From contig NZ_PPHF01000005.1 of assembly GCF_002904335.1 (NCBI RefSeq), positions 44,684-108,683 on the forward strand: 64,000 bases of DNA, written 5' to 3'. The notes below the pieces were generated by a model that made no database searches, had not been told where the DNA came from, and was given only the letters and a program-made list of their open reading frames with translations. Made by a program: the position numbers and the translations under genes. Shown one piece after another: positions 56,504-64,000 of this stretch. Source of the stretch: Amycolatopsis sp. CA-126428. Lineage in GTDB: Bacteria > Actinomycetota > Actinomycetes > Mycobacteriales > Pseudonocardiaceae. The first letter of the stretch is position 1. The number at the start of each line of letters is the position of its first letter.

Positions 56504-56820
56504 TCGACCTCCTGGTGGCGCATGGCCGCGCGCAGTGTGCGCACCGCCGGGCCGAACGGCCCCCTCGCTGCTGTCCGCGCGCAGCGACCAGCCTTCCACC
56601 CAGTGTGTCAAACCCGGGCGAACCGGGGGGCGGAACCCCGCGAAGGCCGGAGGAACACGGCCGGCCTTTCGGGCTGGGACAGTGCCGATGACACTGCGCA
56701 AGCAGGCACGATACCCCGAACGGGTGGGTGTTCACCCGATTCTGGGTGCTCCCGCTGACACCCTGCTCTGTCGTATGCTGCGGTTCGAGGTCGCCCGGCT
56801 ACGGAGAGGCGTAACCGCTT
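56504..56820. other. Divergent intergenic region between MoxR and the EspG/PPE cassette
   Basis: Non-coding. It has a hairpin AAGGCCGG/CCGGCCTT (56643-56650, 56661-56668) followed by TCGGG, a minus-strand TTGACA (TGTCAA at 56606-56611) that may be the -35 of moxR, and TATGCT (56774-56779), a likely -10 for the cassette, 41 nt before the ATG at 56821 with GGAGAGG upstream. Confidence 0.45.
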
Positions 56821-57171
56821 ATGAGCGAGCTGCGAACCCAGCCGCCCTTCGACGTCCGCGGCTTCGCGGTCGCGCCCGAGCTGGCCACGGACGCCTACGC
56901 GAAGCTCGGCCGGCTGCAGGACGTCGTCGGCGAGATGGTCCGCGAAGCCAAGGTGCTCGGCCGGAGCGTGCCGCTGGGCGGCGGGTACGCCGGCGAGATC
57001 GGCGAGTTCATGGCCGAGTACGGGATCGGCGGCCAGGGCTCGGCGGTGCAGCAGCTGACCGCGTTCGGCAAGGAGCTGGAGACGCTCAAGCGGCGGATCG
57101 GCGAGGCGCTGGCGAAGTACCAGCACGCGGACGAGCAGGCGGCCGAAGGGGTGGACTGCACTGGTGGGTGA
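56821..57171 (+). CDS. Small helical protein, WXG100/ESX-like (first gene of cassette)
   Basis: A 116-residue protein, mainly two long helices (RGFAVAPELATDAYAKLGRL and VQQLTAFGKELETLKRRIGE) separated by a Gly-rich turn (GGGYAGEIGEFMAEYGIGG). The size and helical hairpin resemble ESX-type substrates, but there is no WXG tripeptide, so the assignment is tentative. It overlaps the lipoprotein gene by 8 nt. Confidence 0.7.
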   Translation: MSELRTQPPFDVRGFAVAPELATDAYAKLGRLQDVVGEMVREAKVLGRSVPLGGGYAGEIGEFMAEYGIGGQGSAVQQLTAFGKELETLKRRIGEALAKYQHADEQAAEGVDCTGG

Positions 57172-57838
57172 GCTGGTGCGTGCCGAACGGGCGGAGGCGC
57201 GGGGCCCCGGGGTGGCGGGTGCGCCGGGGGAGCCGGCGGGTGCGTGGGGCCGGGAGCCGGCGGGTGCGTGCGGCCGGGGGCCGGTTGCGTCGGGCCGGGG
57301 GCGCCGGTTCCTCCTTGCTCCCGCTCTCCTTCTTCTCCTCACCGCGTGCGGGCAGCAGACCACCCCACCGGCCGCCGTCGGGCACACCTTCGCGGCGGCC
57401 TCCGCGACCGCCGTCCCTGCGCCGTCCGCTTCGCCGATCGGCCTCGCGGCGCTCGACCCCTGCACCTTGCTCTCCCCGCAGGACCGGTCGGCCGCCGGCG
57501 TCACCGTGCTCGGGAAGCCCAAATCCATCGCCGGGGCCCGGGCGTGCGACTGGACCGTGCCCGCCACCTTCGGCGTCACCGTCACCTTCGACGAGCAACA
57601 CGGCCTGGCCGACCTCGACGTCGCCAAGAAGAACGCCACGAAGACGACGGTCGGCCGCCACCCCGGGCTGAAGGTCGCCGACAAGAAGGCCGCCGACGGC
57701 ACCTGCGCCGTGCTGCTCGGCGTGGGCGACCGCGCCAGCGTGCAGATCGACGTCAGCAACACCGGCTTCTCGGACACCCCGCTCGCGTGCCGCCGCGCGG
57801 GCACGGTGGCCGGGCTCGTCGAACCCAAGCTGCCCTGA
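57164..57838 (+). CDS. DUF3558 lipoprotein
   Basis: A 224-residue lipoprotein: a long Gly/Ala/Arg-rich N-terminus, hydrophobic LLAPALLLLL and lipobox LTAC near residue 62, then a DUF3558 domain (LDPCTLLSPQDRSAAGV; GARACDWTVP) with four cysteines. The long N-terminus suggests that the true start could be later, but no better ribosome site was seen. Family members occur in many copies in Pseudonocardiaceae. Confidence 0.85.
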   Translation: MGELVRAERAEARGPGVAGAPGEPAGAWGREPAGACGRGPVASGRGRRFLLAPALLLLLTACGQQTTPPAAVGHTFAAASATAVPAPSASPIGLAALDPCTLLSPQDRSAAGVTVLGKPKSIAGARACDWTVPATFGVTVTFDEQHGLADLDVAKKNATKTTVGRHPGLKVADKKAADGTCAVLLGVGDRASVQIDVSNTGFSDTPLACRRAGTVAGLVEPKLP

Positions 57839-57852
57839 CCAGGAGGTGCGCC

Positions 57853-58410
57853 GTGCCCGAACCCCCCGTCGCCACCGCGCGGTACGAGGCCTACAGCCAC
57901 GAGGCGATGGCCGCGGAGGTCGTGCGCGGCAACGACCCGGTCGCCGCGGGCGAGGTCGGGGCGCGCTGGGACGGGCTCGCCAAGCGGCTGCAGGAGTCCA
58001 CCGCCGACGTCGCCGCGCTCGTCGCCTCCTCGGAGGAGCACTGGCGTGGCCAGGCGGGGGACGCGGCGCGCGCGGCACTGGGCCGGGCCGCGCAGTGGCT
58101 TTCGCACTCCGCCGCCGTCTCGGCGTCGGTCGGCCAGGCGGTCGGTGCGCAGGCCGAGGTGGCCGCGCGGGCCCGGGCCGACATGCCGCCGCCGGTGACC
58201 TACGACCCGGCGTCGATGATCCGCGACGCGGCGTCCAGCGGGAACGTGCTGGTGCTGGCCGGGCTGGCCGGGGAAATGGCCGCCCGCCGGGCCGAGGCGG
58301 AAGCCGCGCGGCAGAAGGCCATCGACGTCCTCCGGACACGGGACACCGCGCTGCGCGGCCACGCGCCCGCCGAGACGTTCCCCGCCCCGCCGGCGCTGGG
58401 GCGGGCTTGA
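57853..58410 (+). CDS. PPE-like helical protein
   Basis: A 185-residue all-helical protein with the WRGQAGDAARAALGRAAQWL segment (WxG turn), followed by DMPPPVTYDPASMIRDAASS, features of the PPE-domain proteins exported by ESX (type VII) systems. An AGGAGG ribosome site precedes GTG 57853. Its stop overlaps the EspG gene by TTGA. Confidence 0.82.
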   Translation: MPEPPVATARYEAYSHEAMAAEVVRGNDPVAAGEVGARWDGLAKRLQESTADVAALVASSEEHWRGQAGDAARAALGRAAQWLSHSAAVSASVGQAVGAQAEVAARARADMPPPVTYDPASMIRDAASSGNVLVLAGLAGEMAARRAEAEAARQKAIDVLRTRDTALRGHAPAETFPAPPALGRA

Positions 58411-59138
58411 TCCGGGTTTCGGCGTCGGCGTTCGACATCCTCTGGACCGACCTCGGCCACGACCGCCCGCCGGAACCGCTGAGCGTCCGCAGCGTCGGCG
58501 TGACCGACGCCGAACGGGCCGAGGTGCGGAAGGCCGTCTACGCCAACCTCGCCGAGCGCGGTCTGCACGACGGGTCCCGGCTCGAGCCGGTCCTGGCCGC
58601 GCGCCTGAACCTGCTGGCCGACGCGGACGTGTTCGTCGCGTGCGAGGCACTGGCGGACATGACGGCGGCGACGCCCTTCCGCGCGGTGACCGCGGCCCGC
58701 GGCCGCCGCGGCGTCCTGGCGACCCAGCCGGAGCAGACGATCGGCCTGGACTCGATCCGCGAGGGCGAGCTGGGCACGGCGATCGTCGACGTCCTGCCGG
58801 AGCTGGCGGCGGGTCCCGGCTACGGCATCAGCCTCCCGGCGTCGACGCTCTCGGGTGCCTCGGACGCCGGTTCCGGGCCGGCGGCGGCGCAGCTCGAGGA
58901 GGTCCGGGCGATCCAGGCGCGGCCGGTGTACGCGGCGGGACAGTTCAGCGTGAGCCGCCGCTCGGGGTCGGGCCGGGTGGCGCGGGTCGGCGGCTTGACG
59001 TGGTTCGACACCGACGTCGGCGCTTATTGCGCGACGAAGACCCCGGGCCGCGGTGGGGTGGAGTGGGTGACGGTCAGCCCGGTCGACAGCGCCCGCCTCG
59101 CGGCCCGCGTCACGGCCTTCCTCACCCCGGAAGACTGA
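58407..59138 (+). CDS. EspG-family ESX secretion chaperone
   Basis: A 243-residue EspG-type protein that would bind the PPE partner in the cytosol before export. Features include FDILWTDLGHDRPPEPLSVR, LAARLNLLADADVFVACEAL and the C-terminal RVGGLTWFDTDVGAYC. TTG 58407 overlaps the PPE stop, so expression is coupled. No ESX core genes (EccB-E, MycP) are in the window, so the machinery must be encoded elsewhere. Confidence 0.85.
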   Translation: MIRVSASAFDILWTDLGHDRPPEPLSVRSVGVTDAERAEVRKAVYANLAERGLHDGSRLEPVLAARLNLLADADVFVACEALADMTAATPFRAVTAARGRRGVLATQPEQTIGLDSIREGELGTAIVDVLPELAAGPGYGISLPASTLSGASDAGSGPAAAQLEEVRAIQARPVYAAGQFSVSRRSGSGRVARVGGLTWFDTDVGAYCATKTPGRGGVEWVTVSPVDSARLAARVTAFLTPED

Positions 59139-59143
59139 GCGCC

Positions 59144-59285
59144 GAGGGGCATCATCCGTGTCCGGAGGGGCATCACGTGTGATTGAGGGGGCATCACACG
59201 TGATGGGAGAGTCGACACGCGTGATGGGAGGGTCGACACGGCTTGCGGGGTGATGCCCGGCTGGTCACGTGTGATGTCCCGCTGG
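59144..59285. repeat. 21-bp repeat units, with an inverted pair
   Basis: GAGGG-CATC/TCGA units recur 21 bp apart (positions 59150, 59171, 59192, 59213, 59234), e.g. TGATGGGAGGGTCGACACG. Then two 21-bp units in the opposite sense follow (TGATGCCCGGCTGGTCACGTG, 59251 onwards). The units match the reverse complement of the array at 18.6 kb in about 18-19 of 21 positions. Confidence 0.88.
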
Positions 59286-59530
59286 TCACGCCGGGCCCCA
59301 CGGGGCCCCACCCGGGTTCCCCATCTTGACCCACCCCTGGCCCCACGGAGGCCCATCCGGTTCCCCACTTCGGGCCACCCCCGGCCCCACGGGACCCCAC
59401 TTGGGCCGGGTGAGGGTTCTTTCGCGGCCGTTATGCGGACGTTCGGGGGACAGCTGAGGTTGCTCCGGCCCCCGGTGCGGGGGATCTTGGCCACCGTGCC
59501 CCACCACGCCCCCCACCTGGCCCCACCCGG
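59286..59530 (-). promoter_or_regulatory. Cluster of nine CCCCAC (GTGGGG) boxes upstream of mraZ
   Basis: CCCCAC occurs at 59296, 59306, 59341, 59363, 59385, 59395, 59499, 59511 and 59521. Three pairs are exactly 10 bp apart (59296/59306, 59385/59395, 59511/59521), the spacing of MraZ-type TGGGN repeats. Part of it reads as an imperfect ~45-bp repeat (59296-59410). No gene is seen here. An extended MraZ-binding region is inferred. Confidence 0.45.
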
Positions 59531-59581
59531 CTGACCTGCGCAAACGGAACACCCAACGGAGTGGTCTGCCCTTTTGTCGCG

Positions 59582-59623
59582 TTGACTGTGGTGAAAAGTG
59601 GGGTACGGTGGTGGCCAGTGGGG
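59582..59623 (+). promoter_or_regulatory. mraZ promoter with three MraZ boxes
   Basis: -35 TTGACT (59582-59587), 16-nt spacer, -10 TACGGT (59604-59609). TGGGG (59599), TGGTG (59609) and TGGGG (59619) are spaced by exactly 10 bp, the TGGGN-N5 pattern bound by MraZ in E. coli. They overlap the -10, so MraZ autorepression is likely. Confidence 0.7.
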
Positions 59624-59689
59624 CGGAAGGGAAGCCCCGTGGCCGTTCGGGGTGGTCCGCCACCCCGGTGCGGTAGGGAGGTGGAGGCC

Positions 59690-60121
59690 GTGTTCCTCGG
59701 CACCCACACCCCGAAACTGGACGACAAGGGGCGGCTCGCGCTGCCCGCGAAGTTCCGTGACGCCTTGGCGGGTGGGCTGATGCTTACCAAGGGGCAGGAC
59801 CACTGCCTCTTCGTCTTCCCCCGCGCCGAGTTCGAGCAGATGGCACGCAAGGTCGCCGAGGCCCCGTTCACGAACGAGGCGGTTCGGGCCTACCAGCGCT
59901 ACCTGTTCGCCGGCACGGACGAGCAGCGTCCGGACGGCCAGGGGCGCATCACCATCGCGCCCGAGCTCCGCCGCTACGCGGGGCTCAGCAAGGAGTGCGT
60001 GGTGATCGGGGCGATCACCAGGCTGGAGATCTGGGACGCCCAAGCGTGGCAGGGCTACCTGGAGGAGCACGAAGACAGCTACGCGAAGGCTCGAGAGGAA
60101 GTACTGCCGGGCGTCTTCTAG
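59690..60121 (+). CDS. mraZ: MraZ transcriptional regulator
   Basis: A 143-residue AbrB-like DNA-binding protein with two tandem MraZ repeats ([38 protein letters not shown]). It opens the division and cell-wall cluster and represses its own promoter in other bacteria. GTG 59690 follows AGGTGGAGG and gives the family start VFLGTHTP; the in-frame GTG 59681 is less likely. Confidence 0.97.
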   Translation: MFLGTHTPKLDDKGRLALPAKFRDALAGGLMLTKGQDHCLFVFPRAEFEQMARKVAEAPFTNEAVRAYQRYLFAGTDEQRPDGQGRITIAPELRRYAGLSKECVVIGAITRLEIWDAQAWQGYLEEHEDSYAKAREEVLPGVF

Positions 60122-60199
60122 GCGTGCGGTCGCGGTGCACCTTCGTCGTCGGGGGACGACAGGTTCGCCGCCGCCCGCGCGATGAGGGGAAGCCCACCC

Positions 60200-60291
60200 G
60201 GATGCCGTGAGGCCTCTGTCCGCTCAATGGCCCTGGTGCACCTTCCCCGGTACCAGGTCAGCAGCGGGCGGACAGGGACCTGACGGCATCC
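60200..60291 (+). ncRNA. mraW-type leader RNA motif
   Basis: In the 218-nt mraZ-rsmH gap, three nested stems are seen: GGATGCCGTGAGG (60200-60212) with CCTGACGGCATCC (60279-60291), one mismatch; CTGTCCGC (60216-60223) with GCGGACAG (60268-60275); CCTGGT (60232-60237) with ACCAGG (60252-60257). A conserved actinobacterial 'mraW RNA' motif is known at this place. What it senses is unknown. Confidence 0.75.
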
Positions 60292-60339
60292 GCCATATTT
60301 CCCCCGGGCCGCCCAGGCGAGAAAGGGGGAGGGAACACC

Positions 60340-61293
60340 ATGACGGCACCCGAGCACGTCCCGGTTCTGCTGAGCCGCATCGTCGAGCTGTTCACTCCCG
60401 TGTTCACCGACCGCGACGGCGTCCTCGTCGACGCGACGGTCGGCCTCGGCGGGCATTCCGACGCCCTCCTGGAGGCCTTCCCGCGGCTGCGGCTCGTCGC
60501 GCTGGACCGCGACCCCGCCGCGCTCGAAAAGTCCGCGGAACGCCTGGCCCACCACGGCGGCCGCGTCGATTTCGTCCACACGGTCTACGACGGGCTCCCG
60601 GAGGCCCTGGACAGCGTGGGCCTCGCCAAGGCCGACGGCATCCTGTTCGACCTCGGCGTCTCCTCGATGCAGCTGGACCGCGCCGAGCGCGGGTTCGCCT
60701 ACTCCAAGGATTCGCCGCTGGACATGCGGATGGACCCGACCACCGGGTTCACCGCCGCCGACGTGCTCAACACCTACGCGCCCGGCGAGCTGATCCGGAT
60801 CCTGCGGAACTACGGCGAGGAACGCTTCGCGCAGCGGATCGTCAAAGCCGTCGTGGCCGCGCGGGAGAAGGAGCCGTTCACCACCAGCGGACGCCTGGTC
60901 GAACTGCTCTACGACGCCGTCCCGGCCGCCACCCGCCGCACCGGCGGGCACCCGGCCAAGCGCACCTTCCAGGCACTGCGGATCGAGGTCAACGGCGAAC
61001 TGGAGGTGCTCCGCCGCGCCATGCCGGCGGCGCTGGGCGCCCTGAAGGTCGGCGGCCGGATCGTCGTCGAGTCGTACCAGTCCCTGGAAGACCGGCTGGT
61101 CAAGCAGGCACTGGCCGAGCTCGCGAAGTCCCGCACCCCGGAAGGGCTCCCGGTGGAGCTGCCGGGACACGGACCGGAGTTGAAGCTCCTCACGCGCGGC
61201 GCCGAAAAGGCCGGCGAAGAGGAGATCGAACGGAACCCGCGCGCCGCCTCGGTGCGGCTGCGGGCCGCAGAGAGGATCGGAGAGCCGCGATGA
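60340..61293 (+). CDS. rsmH: 16S rRNA (cytosine-N4)-methyltransferase
   Basis: A 317-residue SAM methyltransferase acting on 16S rRNA C1402 (E. coli numbering). Motifs [49 protein letters not shown] and [12 protein letters not shown] are intact. A GAAAGGGGGAG ribosome site is upstream. The stop overlaps the next ATG (ATGA). Confidence 0.97.
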   Translation: MTAPEHVPVLLSRIVELFTPVFTDRDGVLVDATVGLGGHSDALLEAFPRLRLVALDRDPAALEKSAERLAHHGGRVDFVHTVYDGLPEALDSVGLAKADGILFDLGVSSMQLDRAERGFAYSKDSPLDMRMDPTTGFTAADVLNTYAPGELIRILRNYGEERFAQRIVKAVVAAREKEPFTTSGRLVELLYDAVPAATRRTGGHPAKRTFQALRIEVNGELEVLRRAMPAALGALKVGGRIVVESYQSLEDRLVKQALAELAKSRTPEGLPVELPGHGPELKLLTRGAEKAGEEEIERNPRAASVRLRAAERIGEPR

Positions 61294-62018
61294 CCGCTCC
61301 CGCGAAGTCCCGCCGCCGGGCCGCGCCGGCGCGAGACCGCAGTGAGGCCGACCGCACCTCGACGACCACCGTCGAGCCGGATCCGCACGCGCCGCCGGTC
61401 AAGGCCGCGCCCCGGCGCGGGTCGCGCGGCCGCACGTCCGCGGCCGAGCGCGCCTACGCGCGCCGCGCCCAGCGCGCCGACCTGCTGAAGGAGCGCGAGG
61501 CGCGCCCGGAGCCCAAGGCCCGGCCCGCCGAGCCGCCGGTGAAGCCGAAGCTCGAGCTGAAGCTGCTGCTGCCGAAGTCGCGCGCGTCGTTCGTGCTGAT
61601 GATGATGGCGCTGCTGGCCGCCGGGGTGGCGACCACGCTGTGGCTGACCACGCAGGCGATCGCCGACTCCTACCGGCTCGAGCAGCTGCGCACCACCAAC
61701 GCGAACCTGGCCGAGCAGAAGGAACAGCTGCAGCGCGACGTCGCGAAGGCCGAGTCGCCCGCTTCGCTGGCCCCCGCGGCCCAGCAGCTGGGCATGGTGC
61801 CCGGCGGCGACCCGGCGCGGATCGTCGTCGGCCCGGACGGGAAGACCTCGCTCGTCGGCGACCCCAAGAAGGCCAAGGCGGACACCCCGGTGGTGCCGGC
61901 CGCACCGCCCGCGGCGCCCGCCGCCGGCACGCAGTCGCAGCAGGGCGCGCCGATCGAGGGTGACCAGCCCGCCGTGCCCGAGGAGCAGCCGCCGGCCCAG
62001 CCGGGAGGCGGCCAGTGA
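61290..62018 (+). CDS. FtsL-like division membrane protein
   Basis: A 242-residue bitopic protein in the ftsL position. A long basic cytoplasmic N-terminus (about 1-97), one membrane helix (about 98-120, [20 protein letters not shown]), a leucine-rich coiled coil (about 130-155) and a Pro/Ala-rich external tail. FtsL with FtsB/FtsQ activates FtsWI; primary sequence is poorly conserved, so position and topology carry the call. Confidence 0.82.
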   Translation: MTAPAKSRRRAAPARDRSEADRTSTTTVEPDPHAPPVKAAPRRGSRGRTSAAERAYARRAQRADLLKEREARPEPKARPAEPPVKPKLELKLLLPKSRASFVLMMMALLAAGVATTLWLTTQAIADSYRLEQLRTTNANLAEQKEQLQRDVAKAESPASLAPAAQQLGMVPGGDPARIVVGPDGKTSLVGDPKKAKADTPVVPAAPPAAPAAGTQSQQGAPIEGDQPAVPEEQPPAQPGGGQ

Positions 62019-63943
62019 TGGCTTCGGGCCGCAGCCAGGCCCGCGCGCGCGCCGCGGGCAGCGCGCGGCGGACGTACGCCGCCGGCACCCGCAGCGCGGC
62101 CGCGCGGCGGGGCAACGGCGGGCACCGCAGCCGGTTCTCCGCCGTGCGCCTGCTGCTGGTCGCCGTGCTGATCGTCGCCGGCGTGAAACTGGTGCAGGTG
62201 CAGTGGTTCGACGCCGCCGCGCTCTCGGCCGCGGCCGAGCGGCAGCGTGCCCAGACCATCGACATCCCCGCGCAGCGCGGGTCCATTGTGGACCGCAACG
62301 GCGCGAAGCTGGCGTTCAGCGTCGAGGTGCGCACGCTGTCGGTGAACCTCAAGGCGCTGCACAAGAGCATGGACGACTTCGCCACGAAGAACCCCGGCAC
62401 CACGAAGACGTTCGACGGCGAGACCGCCGCGGCCGCGAAGTACATCGCGGCCAAGGTGCCGAACCAGCTGAGCGAGCAGCAGCTGCTCGACCTGTTCCAC
62501 AAGCAGGCGTCCTTCACCTACCTGGTGAACAACGTCGAGCCGTCCGTCGCCGCCGACATCGTCAAGCACTTCGCCTGGATCGGCGTCGAGAAGCGCGCGC
62601 TGCGGGAGTACCCGGGCGGCGGCCTGGCGGCCAACATCGTCGGTGCCGCGAACTGGCGCTCCGAAGACCAGGACGTGTCGAAGCACAACCTCCACGGCCT
62701 CGTCGGGCTCGAGCTGCTGCGCGACAACGACCTGGCGGGCATGCCGGGCCGGATGATGGTCAACACCAAGAACGGCAGCGACAACGTCGTCATCCCGGGC
62801 ACCGAGCGCGACCTGCAGGCCGCCGTCCCCGGCTCCGACCTCGAGCTGACCATCGACTCCGACCTGCAGTACGAGGTGCAGCGGCAGCTGGCGGACTACG
62901 TCCAGCAGTCGCACGCCAAGGGCGGGCAGGCCGTCGTCATGGACGCCAAGACCGGTGAGGTCTACGCGCTGGCCAACGACAAGACCTTCGACCCCAACGA
63001 CCAGAGCACCTGGAACACCGACGACCTGGCCAACCCCGCGGTCACCACGCCGTTCGAACCGGGCTCGGTGAACAAGCTCGTCACCGCCACCGGGGCGATC
63101 GACTTCGGGGTCGCGACGCCGGAGTCCACCGTCGAGGTGCCCGGTGCGCTGCAGGTGGCCGACAAGACGGTGCACGACGCCTGGACCCACGGCACCCAGA
63201 CGTTCACCACCACCGGGATCTTCGCCAAGTCGTCCAACATCGGCACCCTGCTGCTGGCGCAGAAGATCGGCGAGGAGCGCTACGCCAACCTGCTCAAGTC
63301 GTTCGGCCTCGGCCAGCGCACCGGCGTCGGCCTGCCCGGCGAGAGCGCGGGCGTGGTGCCCGCGCGCAGCCAGTGGTCGGCGACCACCTTCGGCAACCTG
63401 CCCATCGGGCAGGGCCTGTCGATGACCGTCCTGCAGATGGCCGGGATGTACCAGGCGATCGCCAACGACGGCCTGCGCGTCGAACCCCGCATCGTCAAGG
63501 CGAAGGTGAACCCGGACGGCACGACCGTGCCCGAGCCGGCCCCGAAGTCGGTCCGGGTGGTCAGCCCGCAGACCGCCAAGACGGTGCGCGACATGATGCG
63601 CGCGGTCGCCCAGAACGGCAAGGGCGTCCAGAAGGGCACCGCGCCGACGGCGGCGGTCGAGGGTTACCAGATCTCCGGGAAGACCGGCACCGGCCAGCAG
63701 GTCGACCCGCGGACGAAGGCCTACAGCGACCACCTGTACAACATCACCTTCGCCGGCATCCTGCCCGCCGACCACCCGCGGTTCGTCGTCGGGATCCGGC
63801 TGGACGCGCCGGACACGACGCTGCCGGTCGGGCACTCCGCCGCGCCGCTGTTCCACACGATCGCGTCGTACGTGACGCAGCGGTACCAGATCCCGTTGTC
63901 CGACGGTCCCTCGCCGGAGGTCCCGCTCATCATCGCCCCCTAG
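62015..63943 (+). CDS. ftsI: Division-specific penicillin-binding protein (FtsI/PBP3)
   Basis: A 642-residue septal peptidoglycan transpeptidase: basic N-terminus, membrane helix (about 45-65), dimerisation domain (QRGSIVDRNGAKLAFS) and transpeptidase domain with S-x-x-K (EPGSVNKLV), SSN (KSSNIGT) and GKTGTGQQ motifs. There is no PASTA domain. GTG 62015 overlaps the ftsL-like stop; ATG 62018 is equally possible. Confidence 0.97.
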   Translation: MMASGRSQARARAAGSARRTYAAGTRSAAARRGNGGHRSRFSAVRLLLVAVLIVAGVKLVQVQWFDAAALSAAAERQRAQTIDIPAQRGSIVDRNGAKLAFSVEVRTLSVNLKALHKSMDDFATKNPGTTKTFDGETAAAAKYIAAKVPNQLSEQQLLDLFHKQASFTYLVNNVEPSVAADIVKHFAWIGVEKRALREYPGGGLAANIVGAANWRSEDQDVSKHNLHGLVGLELLRDNDLAGMPGRMMVNTKNGSDNVVIPGTERDLQAAVPGSDLELTIDSDLQYEVQRQLADYVQQSHAKGGQAVVMDAKTGEVYALANDKTFDPNDQSTWNTDDLANPAVTTPFEPGSVNKLVTATGAIDFGVATPESTVEVPGALQVADKTVHDAWTHGTQTFTTTGIFAKSSNIGTLLLAQKIGEERYANLLKSFGLGQRTGVGLPGESAGVVPARSQWSATTFGNLPIGQGLSMTVLQMAGMYQAIANDGLRVEPRIVKAKVNPDGTTVPEPAPKSVRVVSPQTAKTVRDMMRAVAQNGKGVQKGTAPTAAVEGYQISGKTGTGQQVDPRTKAYSDHLYNITFAGILPADHPRFVVGIRLDAPDTTLPVGHSAAPLFHTIASYVTQRYQIPLSDGPSPEVPLIIAP

Positions 63944-63956
63944 CCCTCGCTCGGCG

Positions 63957-64000
63957 GGTCGTGAGTGGTAAGGCGGGTTCTAACCCGCCTTACCACTCAC
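63957..64000. repeat. Palindromic intergenic element, copy 2 (cut by window end)
   Basis: The same element as at 2769-2816, here perfectly self-complementary over what is visible: GGTCGTGAGTGGTAAGGCGG, then GTT-CT-AAC and the complementary arm. Its last bases fall outside the window. It follows ftsI by 13 nt. Confidence 0.85.

Overview
The window comes from a very GC-rich actinobacterial chromosome, most probably an Amycolatopsis or a close relative in the Pseudonocardiaceae. This rests on codon bias, on gene order shared with Mycobacterium and Streptomyces (rpsO-pnp-pepR-dapB; dapA-rnj then ftsK; argA, pgsA, cinA, clgR, pspA, pspM; dinB, then mraZ-rsmH-ftsL-ftsI), on actinobacterial families (XRE/DUF5753 with DUF397, EspG/PPE, DUF3558, DUF3040) and on GTG/TTG starts with 4-base ATGA/GTGA overlaps. 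The genus is inferred, not proven. No rRNA, tRNA, CRISPR, insertion sequence or prophage was seen.

Layout. 0-5.4 kb: 3' end of rpsO, pnp, an M16 peptidase, dapB and a TPR-like membrane protein. 5.4-19 kb: accessory genes on both strands: a Pht5-like protein with a divergent LysR regulator, an XRE/DUF397 pair, GtrA, a YcaQ-type glycosylase, a HEAT + MerR-HEAT operon behind a MerR-type palindrome, an RHH + DUF4097 operon, thyX, an ACT protein and mntH. 18.5-23.4 kb: a 21-bp tandem array, a Ser/Thr kinase with a septum-formation-like ectodomain, dapA and rnj. 23.5-31.8 kb: a VWA/substrate-binding fusion, transporters, wrbA, an acyltransferase and ftsK. 31.8-36 kb: a RloA/RloB-like defence pair, a secreted protein, a nitroreductase, a secreted phospholipase A2 and argA. 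36-41.4 kb: rimO-pgsA-cinA, clgR and pspA-pspM. 41.4-51 kb: an amidase-like pseudoenzyme, pyrD, ada, nei2, a ParA ATPase, a methyltransferase, dinB and DUF3040. 51.3-59.1 kb: the MoxR/DUF58/transglutaminase operon and a divergent EspG/PPE/lipoprotein cassette. 59.6-63.9 kb: the start of the division and cell-wall cluster (mraZ, an mraW-type leader RNA, rsmH, ftsL-like, ftsI).

How the genes work together. Envelope and division are the dominant theme: diaminopimelate synthesis (dapA, dapB), chromosome translocation (ftsK), phosphatidylglycerophosphate synthesis (pgsA), envelope stress (clgR, pspA, pspM) and septal peptidoglycan synthesis (dcw genes). RNA turnover is covered by pnp and rnj. The less ordinary content is in the accessory and non-coding parts: a family of 21-bp-period tandem repeats at four intergenic sites; a long palindromic element present at both ends of the window; a dense array of MraZ-like GTGGGG boxes upstream of mraZ; a coupled 70-codon mini-ORF between DUF58 and the transglutaminase gene; an allophanate-hydrolase-like protein without its catalytic triad; a RloAB-like cassette with an altered RloB active-site motif; and many apparently leaderless promoters (TANNNT 6-8 nt before the start codon).
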